In this document: positions 1 through 6,462 of the stretch, piece by piece
How positions within the stretch are numbered: position 1 is the first letter of the stretch
Layout of the letters: the number at the start of each line of letters is the position of its first letter
Assembly (NCBI GenBank): GCA_947176615.1
Contig: CAMWRO010000098.1
Location: 1-8,954 of the forward strand
Direction: 5' to 3'
Length of the DNA stretch: 8,954 nucleotides
DNA from: an uncultured Porphyromonadaceae bacterium
GTDB taxonomy: Bacteria; Bacteroidota; Bacteroidia; Bacteroidales; Muribaculaceae
Notes under the pieces: generated by a model
Seen by the model: only the letters and a program-made list of their open reading frames with translations
What the model was told of the DNA's origin: nothing
Databases searched by the model: none
Position numbers and translations under genes: made by a program

Positions 1-2962
1 AAAAATGTCGAGCGACAACTCCATGCCGATTCCCCAGCGCGAGATTTCGGGCGCTACCCAGACTCTTAACACCAAGGTGTTTGAAGGACTGTCGGTTGCC
101 TCGGTCGATGACGCGCTTCAGGGCCGCATGGCAGGTCTCGACATCGTCAGCGCGTCGGGCGACCTCGGTGCCGGTTCTTCAATGCGCATCCGTGGCAGCG
201 GCTCAATCAACGCCAATGCCGAGCCTCTTATCGTGCTTAACGACATCCCCTATGAGAGCCATGTCGACGATTCGTTTGACTTTGCCAACGCCACCAGCGA
301 GCAGTTTGCCAACCTTCTCAGCATCAACCCCGAGGATATCGAGGAAATCACCGTGCTGAAAGACGGCGCGTCGGCCGCCATCTACGGTGCCCGCGGTGCC
401 AACGGTGTCATCATGATCAAGACCAAGCGAGGTGTGCAGGGCCCTCCCCGTGTGCAATACCTGTACAAGTTCTCGACCCACAAGCAGCCCCGCGGACGCA
501 AGATGCTCTCGGGTGATGACTATACGATGCTCATGAAACAGGCTTATTTCAACCCCTATCAGGATGAAAACGCCTGCAACGTTCCCGAATACAACTATGA
601 CCCCACCTTCTCGGAATATCACAACTTCAACGCCAACACCGACTGGGTCAAGGAGGTGACACAGTATGGTTACACCCACGACAACACTGTCAATATCACC
701 GGTGGTGGCGAAAAGGCCCGCTACCGCGTGTCGGTGGGTTATCTCAATCAGAGCGGTACCATCATCGAGCAGCACTATGACCGCATCTCCTCGCTGATGA
801 ACCTCGACTATCAGGTGAGCGACCGTCTGAAATTCTCTACCGAGTTCTCGCTGACCCACTCCAAGAACAAGAAGACATTCCAAGACGGCGATGACGGCAA
901 CTACAACTCAAGTATCCTCGACATCGCCTACCGCAAGATGCCTAACGTGGCCGTGTACCGTCACGATGACATGGGCAACCCCACAAGCGATTTCTACATC
1001 ATCCCCCGCACTTCGACCCTCGATGACTCGCAGAAGAACCTCGTCAACCCCGTGGCTCTTGCCAAACTCGCAAAATATGACGAGACCAGCATGCGTATCA
1101 TCCCGACACTCCGTCTGCAGTATGACATTCTCGATCCCCGCAAGCATCGACTCCGCTATCAGGGTTATATCCAGTTTGATATCGAGAACAAGAAAGAAGA
1201 CAAGTTTCTCCCCCGCGAGGTCACCTCGTTCAACTGGGACAACGATGCCGTCAACCGCGCCTATCGCCGCGATGCCGAGTCTCACAACATGCAGACCAAG
1301 CACGAGCTGCTTTTTGTCCCAGACCTTGGCAAAAATCACTCCTTTATGCTCCTTGCCGCATGGGAAATGACCTCGGGCAACTCTCAGGTTCAGGAATTTT
1401 ACAAGTCCAACCTTCCCAACGGTATCGAAAACTCCACTCAGTCAGGCATCGAGCGCCGCATCAGCAGCAACAAGGGCGAATGGCACTCGATGGCCTATAT
1501 GGGCCGTCTCCACTATGCCTTCAAGGAGCGTTATATCCTTGACTTGACAGTGCGTCGCGACGGCAGCACCCGTTTCGGCGCGGCCAACCGCTGGGGAACG
1601 TTCCCCGCTGTCTCGGCCAAGTGGATTCTCAGTGACGAGGCTTGGTTCAAGGACTGGGAATGGTTCAACATGTTCGGTATCCGCGTGGGCTATGGCAAGA
1701 CAGGCCGTGTGCCCGACTACGAATATCTCCACTATGCCCGTTACAACTCAAGCTACGGCACCGAAGGCGGCCACAACAGCTACATCGACATCTCCACGCT
1801 GCACCCCGCCACTATCCGCCTGAGCAACCTCAAGTGGGAGACCGCGACATCCTATAACCTCGGTTTCGATGTCAACCTCTTTGACTACAAGTACAACTTC
1901 GACTTCAACGTGTTCCATGAAACCAACAACGACCTCCTTTTCAGAGATCAGACAATCCCCTCATCGACAGGTTTCGGCTCAATCAGCTACATCAACGGCG
2001 GTACGCTCGTCAAGAACGGCTGGGAGCTTAACTTCTACACCCAGAATCTCGTAAAGGCCGGTAACGTGACATTTGACGTCAACTTCAACCTCGCCAACTA
2101 CACCAGCAAGATTACCGAGATGCTCCCCGAAATTCTCGAATCTTATCAGGGCGAATTTGTCAAGACCCCCAACGAGAGCCGCTATGTCAACCGCATCCAG
2201 CTCAACAATGCCTACGGTTCGATCTACGGTCTGCGCTACAAAGGCGTCTACCAGTGGAGCGACTATGTCGAAGGCCGCGAGGGCACATGCCCCGTTGTCC
2301 GTGATGCCGCAGGCAATGTCGTTACCGACGCGGTCGGCAACCCGCTCCCCATGTACTACGACTATGGCGGCATCAATTACCGGTTCCGTGGCGGTGACGC
2401 AATCTATGAGGATATAAACCATGACGGAACAATCGATGAGCTCGACGTGGTTTATCTCGGTAACTGCAACCCCAAGATTTACGGCGGTTTCGGCTTTACC
2501 GTGCGCTGGAAAGACTTGTCGGTTAACGCATTCTTCAACTTCCGTGCCGGAAACAAGATTGCCAACTATGCCCGCATGCGCGCCGAAAACATGTATACCA
2601 ACGACAACCAGTCAATCGCGACCAACTGGCGCTGGCGCAAGGAAGGCGACGTGACCGAGATGCCCCGCGCTCTCTATAAATATGGTTACAACTGGATGCC
2701 GAGCGACCGATTCATCGAAGACGGCTCGTTCCTGCGATTCAAATATCTGACCTTCAACTACGCGTTCCCCAAGGACCTTATTTCCAAGGCTCATTTCAAC
2801 CAGTTGAATCTCTACCTGACGCTCAACAACCTCTATACATGGACCAAGTACACAGGTGTAGACCCTGAAATCTCGCCCAATGCCATGACCGGAGTTGTCG
2901 AGGACTGGAGCACGACACCCCGCTCCCAGTATTTTACATTTGGTGTAACCGTAGGTTTCTAA
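1..2962 (+). CDS. SusC/RagA-family TonB-dependent outer-membrane transporter (5' end missing)
   Basis: Outer-membrane beta-barrel that imports a ligand captured by its SusD partner, driven by TonB. The reading frame is open at the left edge: a Lys codon (2-4) precedes the first ATG at 5, so that ATG is internal. The signal peptide, the usual carboxypeptidase-regulatory-like domain and any TonB box lie outside. Counting from ATG 5, the plug domain spans about residues 15-143. It includes ALQGRMAGLDIVSASG (37-52), MRIRGSGSIN (60-69) and the family hallmark ITVLKDGASAAIYGARGANG (115-134). The rest is barrel, with the typical RRDGSTRFG (517-525) and an acidic DINHDGTID loop (803-811), a calcium-loop-like sequence common in SusC proteins. 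It ends in FTFGVTVGF, whose terminal Phe suits outer-membrane barrel assembly. About 985 visible residues imply a full protein of roughly 1,100, normal for the family. The susD-like gene follows after 22 nt. The family is certain, but the substrate cannot be read from the sequence. Confidence 0.97.
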   Translation, partial: KMSSDNSMPIPQREISGATQTLNTKVFEGLSVASVDDALQGRMAGLDIVSASGDLGAGSSMRIRGSGSINANAEPLIVLNDIPYESHVDDSFDFANATSEQFANLLSINPEDIEEITVLKDGASAAIYGARGANGVIMIKTKRGVQGPPRVQYLYKFSTHKQPRGRKMLSGDDYTMLMKQAYFNPYQDENACNVPEYNYDPTFSEYHNFNANTDWVKEVTQYGYTHDNTVNITGGGEKARYRVSVGYLNQSGTIIEQHYDRISSLMNLDYQVSDRLKFSTEFSLTHSKNKKTFQDGDDGNYNSSILDIAYRKMPNVAVYRHDDMGNPTSDFYIIPRTSTLDDSQKNLVNPVALAKLAKYDETSMRIIPTLRLQYDILDPRKHRLRYQGYIQFDIENKKEDKFLPREVTSFNWDNDAVNRAYRRDAESHNMQTKHELLFVPDLGKNHSFMLLAAWEMTSGNSQVQEFYKSNLPNGIENSTQSGIERRISSNKGEWHSMAYMGRLHYAFKERYILDLTVRRDGSTRFGAANRWGTFPAVSAKWILSDEAWFKDWEWFNMFGIRVGYGKTGRVPDYEYLHYARYNSSYGTEGGHNSYIDISTLHPATIRLSNLKWETATSYNLGFDVNLFDYKYNFDFNVFHETNNDLLFRDQTIPSSTGFGSISYINGGTLVKNGWELNFYTQNLVKAGNVTFDVNFNLANYTSKITEMLPEILESYQGEFVKTPNESRYVNRIQLNNAYGSIYGLRYKGVYQWSDYVEGREGTCPVVRDAAGNVVTDAVGNPLPMYYDYGGINYRFRGGDAIYEDINHDGTIDELDVVYLGNCNPKIYGGFGFTVRWKDLSVNAFFNFRAGNKIANYARMRAENMYTNDNQSIATNWRWRKEGDVTEMPRALYKYGYNWMPSDRFIEDGSFLRFKYLTFNYAFPKDLISKAHFNQLNLYLTLNNLYTWTKYTGVDPEISPNAMTGVVEDWSTTPRSQYFTFGVTVGF

Positions 2963-2984
2963 CCACTCAAACAGAAAGTTAAAA
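2963..2984 (+). promoter_or_regulatory. susC-susD spacer with A-rich translation start region
   Basis: This 22-nt gap ends in four A residues directly before the susD ATG. No purine-rich Shine-Dalgarno element sits at a useful distance, although a weak AGAAAG lies about 8 nt upstream. A-rich leaders of this sort are typical of Bacteroidota starts. I see no promoter or terminator, so co-transcription with susC is expected. The sequence TTAAAAATGAA here also occurs at the start of the second fasciclin gene. Confidence 0.5.
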
Positions 2985-4541
2985 ATGAACAAGATATTTA
3001 AACTGATTTCAATTGCCGCGGTAGTCTTGTCGGCTGCATCGTGCAACGATTTCTTTGAACTGAAGCCGAAGAACGAGCTCGTGCTTGACGAATTCTGGCA
3101 GTCAGAAAGCGACGTTCTCAGTGTGACCGGCAGCTGCTACCGCACGATGCAGGAGGGCGGTTTCATGGAGCGTCTATTCATGTGGGGCGAGTTCCGTGGC
3201 GACAACGTGATTCTCGGAAACGGTGACGGCGGCGACATCTCCAATATCGCCAACCTCAACCTTCTCGCTTCCAACAACTATGCCTATTGGGGCGACTTCT
3301 ACAAGGTCATCAATCTATGTAACACTGTCGAGCATTTCGCCCCGATAGCGCGTCAGAAAGACCCCAACTTCACCCAGAACAATCTCAACGGCTATATCGC
3401 CGAGGTGAAAGGCCTGCGTGCCTTCTGTTATTTCACCCTTGTCCGTGCCTTCCGTGACGTGCCTCTCGTCCTTGACCCGGTAATTGACGACACCCAGTCG
3501 TTTCAGGTTCCCCAGTCTTCACCCGAGGAGATTCTTGACTTCCTGATCAACGACCTCAAGAGTGTCGAAAACACCGCTTTCACCTCGTGGACCAACAAGG
3601 CTTACACCAAGGGACGCGTGACTCAGAATGCCATCCGCGCCCTCATCGCCGACATGTCGCTGTGGCTCGGCCGTTACGAAGACTGCGTGACCTACTGTGA
3701 CAAAATCATGAACGATGTCAACAATGTCATCACCCTTGAAATGTCACCCGCCTACAACATGCTGATATTTGTCGAAGGCAATTCGACCGAGAGCATTTTC
3801 GAGCTTCAGTTCAACCGGTCGAGCAGCACCGTGGCCAATTCATCGCTCATCCGTTTCTACGGTACCGACGGTAGCTCGTCGTCGGTGATGAACGCTTTCG
3901 ATTTCTCGTCAACCGAGCTGTTTGCCGAGACCGACCTTCGCGGACACGATGCCTTCTATCCTTCAACGAGCGGTGTGTGCCCCATCAAGAAATATGTGTC
4001 CTACCGCCCCAACCCGAGTCTCGAATTCATCCAGCAGGGCGACTACAACGACCTCGGCTACAGCGCCGGCAACTGCAACTGGATTATCTACCGCCTCCCC
4101 GACGTGTTCCTGATGAAGGCCGAAGCCCTCGTGGAACTTAACCGGAACCTCCCCGAGGCTTACAATCTGGTCAGCCGCACATTTGACCGCGCCAACCCCG
4201 ACTTGGAACCCGGTATGGCCGACCCCGGCGCCGCCGCCTCTCAGGATGCCATGCGCACACTCGTCTTTGAGGAACGCCAGCGCGAGTTCATGTTTGAAGG
4301 AAAGCGTTATTTCGACATTATCCGCATGATTAACCGCGACCGCAGCCGTTTCAGCACGATTATCAACCAGTATCTCGTTCCCAAGTATGCCGATCTCGAT
4401 CAGGCGACTGTAAAGAGCAAGCTGAGTGAATATGATGCCCTGTTCATGCCGATTAAAGACTCGGAACTGAAGGCCAACCTCCAGCTTGTGCAGAATCCAT
4501 TCTACAAGACTTCCAACGATATCGGTATCGGAGGTAAGTAA
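2985..4541 (+). CDS. SusD/RagB-family surface substrate-binding lipoprotein
   Basis: Cell-surface lipoprotein that acts as the ligand-binding lid of the SusC barrel encoded just upstream. The 518 residues match the usual SusD length of about 500-600. A short signal peptide ends in the lipobox SAAS-C, with Cys20 as the lipidated residue, followed by NDFFELKP, a typical SusD mature start. Family landmarks appear in order: the helical AEVKGLRAFCYFTLVRAFRD (139-158) running into VPLV; YRLPDVFLMKAEAL (369-382); EERQREFMFEGKRYFDIIRM (429-448); and the C-terminal PIKDSELKANLQLVQNPFY (489-507). These belong to the tetratricopeptide-like scaffold and the conserved SusD C-terminal region. The ATG at 2985 is chosen because the signal peptide begins there. 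No frameshift is apparent. The family call is secure. The ligand is unknown, because residues in the binding region vary between SusD proteins and cannot be read by eye. Confidence 0.97.
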   Translation: MNKIFKLISIAAVVLSAASCNDFFELKPKNELVLDEFWQSESDVLSVTGSCYRTMQEGGFMERLFMWGEFRGDNVILGNGDGGDISNIANLNLLASNNYAYWGDFYKVINLCNTVEHFAPIARQKDPNFTQNNLNGYIAEVKGLRAFCYFTLVRAFRDVPLVLDPVIDDTQSFQVPQSSPEEILDFLINDLKSVENTAFTSWTNKAYTKGRVTQNAIRALIADMSLWLGRYEDCVTYCDKIMNDVNNVITLEMSPAYNMLIFVEGNSTESIFELQFNRSSSTVANSSLIRFYGTDGSSSSVMNAFDFSSTELFAETDLRGHDAFYPSTSGVCPIKKYVSYRPNPSLEFIQQGDYNDLGYSAGNCNWIIYRLPDVFLMKAEALVELNRNLPEAYNLVSRTFDRANPDLEPGMADPGAAASQDAMRTLVFEERQREFMFEGKRYFDIIRMINRDRSRFSTIINQYLVPKYADLDQATVKSKLSEYDALFMPIKDSELKANLQLVQNPFYKTSNDIGIGGK

Positions 4542-4582
4542 CAGGTAACCTTGATAGTGCAACATGAAAACCAAGTGAAGAT
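4542..4582 (+). promoter_or_regulatory. susD to first fasciclin gene spacer
   Basis: At 41 nt this is the longest gap in the window. It holds a weak GTGAAG purine stretch about 3-8 nt before the ATG at 4583, the nearest thing to a Shine-Dalgarno sequence here. It also contains a five-codon open frame (4564-4578, MKTK then stop) that ends just before the real start. I see no inverted repeat strong enough for a terminator and no convincing promoter. Confidence 0.35.
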
Positions 4583-6457
4583 ATGAAAATCAGAAATTTA
4601 TATCATAAAATCGCAGTCATGGCCGCAGTCGGTGCCGTGGTGTCACTGACACCGGCATGCAGCGATGATGTCGCCGACGATGCCTATTACACTTTTACCG
4701 GGCAGACTGTCGCGTCCTACTGCGGTGACAACCCCGAATTATATTCGACGTTCTATAACCTCATTGAGGAAACCGGCAACTACTCGCTGCTGTCGACCTA
4801 CGGGCACTACACCTGTTTTGCCCCCGACAATGCCGCCTTTGACGAGTATTTCACTTCAATCGGCAAGACCTATGACCAGCTGACCCATGACGAAAAACGC
4901 GAGATTGTCTACAATCACGTCATCAAGAGCGGTGCCATCGACTTTACCTCGGACCGCTTTGAGGAAGGCGCGCTCAGCGAGGCCACGATGAGTGACAATT
5001 ATATCGTCATCTCCTATAAGACCGACGATGCCGGAGGCGGCCTTACCATCTATGTCAACAAGGACGTGCCCATCATCGAGCGTGACATCGAGGTTCACAA
5101 CGGTGTGGTTCACCATGTCGGCGCGGTCATCCGTCCCACCAAGGAATTTATCGGCGACATCATTCTCAATGAAGAAGTCGTGGGTGACCGTTCCTATAAG
5201 ATTTTTGCCAAGGCTCTTGAGATGACCCATCTTGCCGACAGCCTGAAAAAGACCTACGACGAAAACTACAAATGTCCCGTAGAGGATCCCGCCGGACTGA
5301 CCACCTTGGGAGCATGGACGGTCAAGGTCCCGACAGTTAAACGTTATGGGTTCACCCTTTTTGCCGAACCTGATGATGTTATGGCCGCCGCAGGTATCAA
5401 TTCGATTGACGACCTCGTGGCCTATGCCGGCCGTTACTACACCAACGGCAATCCCGACTATACCTCGCGCGACAACGCGCTCAACAAGTTTGTGGCCTAC
5501 CACATCCTTGACCGCCAGATGTCGACCAACTCGCTTCTTTACAGCGGCAGAGCCACAGCTCCCAACAGTGCCCGTGACCGTGTCGAGTTCTACGAGACAA
5601 TGTACGAATTTCACATTATCAAAGTCAATGTGGGTATCGCAATCAACCGCAGCGAGAAAAACCGCAACGACTACATCGGTCTTGACGAGGGCCGAAGCAA
5701 CCTCAGCGCGATTAACGGCTATATCCACTCGCTGACTTCGATGCTTGTCTACGATACCGACCGCATGGAGAACGACGTGCTCAACTGCCGCATCCGTTTC
5801 GACATGTTCAACGTTCCCCCGGAATTGACCAACAACAACATCCGCTGGCAGTTGCTGACCATTCCGTCACCCGCTGTGGGTTACACCATTCCTCATGACT
5901 TCTGCTCAAAGCATCTCACTTTCAGTAAGGAAACCGAAATCATGATGTGGGGCAGCGACTACTGGGATGTTCATCAGGCCGACGAGCTTAAACTCAACGG
6001 ATGGTATGACTTCACGCTGCGCATGATTCCCGTTCCGCCGGGTTCCTACGAGGTGCGTGTCGGTTACCGTCCCGAGTCGTGGCGCGGTATCGCCCAGTTC
6101 TTCATCGACGGTGAGATTCAGGGTATTCCCCGCGACCTGCGCATCACTGCCAGCGACCCGCAGGTGGGCTTTGTCCCCGATACCGGCGGCCCGCAGGATG
6201 CTGAAAACGATAAGGCGATGCGCAACCACGGTTTCATGAAGGCACCTGCTTCGATGTGGTCCAACCATGACAACTGCACGCTCCGCGACATCAAGGGTAG
6301 TCCTCCGTTGCGCATCATTATCGGAACTGTTAACTTCCAAGAATATGGCGCACACTATCTCCGCGCCAAAAACGTCTATGCAGCCGACCGTGAATATAAC
6401 GGCGACTATATCGAATTGATTCCCACCAGTCTGATTGATACTGAAGATATTTATTAA
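4583..6457 (+). CDS. Fasciclin (FAS1) domain surface lipoprotein, first tandem copy
   Basis: 624-residue lipoprotein with lipobox LTPA-C (Cys26). SDDVADD follows and resembles the acidic export signal that sends Bacteroidota lipoproteins to the cell surface. FAS1 domain 1 spans about residues 40-187, with an H1-like YTCFAPDNAAFDEYF (76-90), YNHVI (110-114) and an H2-like VHNGVVHHVGAVI (171-183). FAS1 domain 2 (about 203-390) is more divergent: FTLFAEPDDVMAAAG (257-271), an intact Tyr-His pair in FVAYHILD (303-310), a long insertion, then INGYIHSLTSML (377-388). The final region (about 395-624) is a separate, probably beta-rich domain. Its marks are NGWYDFTLR (472-480), PVPPGSYEVRVGY (483-495), GIPRDLR (514-520) and NDKAMRNHGFMKAP (542-555). 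FAS1 folds mediate adhesion or ligand binding and have no known catalytic role. Position after susCD suggests an accessory surface binding protein. The substrate and the C-terminal domain's role are unknown. Confidence 0.9.
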   Translation: MKIRNLYHKIAVMAAVGAVVSLTPACSDDVADDAYYTFTGQTVASYCGDNPELYSTFYNLIEETGNYSLLSTYGHYTCFAPDNAAFDEYFTSIGKTYDQLTHDEKREIVYNHVIKSGAIDFTSDRFEEGALSEATMSDNYIVISYKTDDAGGGLTIYVNKDVPIIERDIEVHNGVVHHVGAVIRPTKEFIGDIILNEEVVGDRSYKIFAKALEMTHLADSLKKTYDENYKCPVEDPAGLTTLGAWTVKVPTVKRYGFTLFAEPDDVMAAAGINSIDDLVAYAGRYYTNGNPDYTSRDNALNKFVAYHILDRQMSTNSLLYSGRATAPNSARDRVEFYETMYEFHIIKVNVGIAINRSEKNRNDYIGLDEGRSNLSAINGYIHSLTSMLVYDTDRMENDVLNCRIRFDMFNVPPELTNNNIRWQLLTIPSPAVGYTIPHDFCSKHLTFSKETEIMMWGSDYWDVHQADELKLNGWYDFTLRMIPVPPGSYEVRVGYRPESWRGIAQFFIDGEIQGIPRDLRITASDPQVGFVPDTGGPQDAENDKAMRNHGFMKAPASMWSNHDNCTLRDIKGSPPLRIIIGTVNFQEYGAHYLRAKNVYAADREYNGDYIELIPTSLIDTEDIY

Positions 6458-6462
6458 AAATG
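6455..6462 (+). promoter_or_regulatory. Stop-start junction, likely translational coupling
   Basis: The TAA of the first fasciclin gene (6455-6457) and the ATG of the second (6460-6462) are separated by only two A residues. The stop codon thus forms part of the A-rich leader TTAAAA of the next gene. No independent ribosome-binding site is visible, so a ribosome finishing the first gene could restart on the second, keeping the two paralogues in step. The spacing is seen directly; coupling is inferred. Confidence 0.6.

Noticed and set aside
5..7. ATG at position 5 as the true start of the susC-like gene
   Set aside because: The frame stays open to the left edge, and the protein from this ATG would lack a signal peptide and begin just before the plug domain, which is not workable for an outer-membrane receptor.
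203..883. 226-codon minus-strand open frame inside the susC-like gene
   Set aside because: Antisense to the conserved plug domain, with a low-complexity Val/Gly/Asp-rich translation and no family resemblance.
4564..4578. Five-codon open frame (MKTK, stop) just before the first fasciclin gene, as a possible leader peptide
   Set aside because: Too short to judge, without a ribosome-binding site, attenuator hairpin or regulatory codon run. Short ATG-AAA frames arise easily in A-rich leaders.
4542..4582. Possible terminator or internal promoter between susD and the fasciclin genes
   Set aside because: No GC-rich inverted repeat with a T run, and no convincing Bacteroidota promoter pair (TTTG and TAnnTTTG-type), is present in the 41-nt gap.
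4856..5728. 290-codon minus-strand open frame opposite the first fasciclin gene
   Set aside because: Shadow of the sense gene: no signal peptide, motif or independent start context, and no room for its own regulation.
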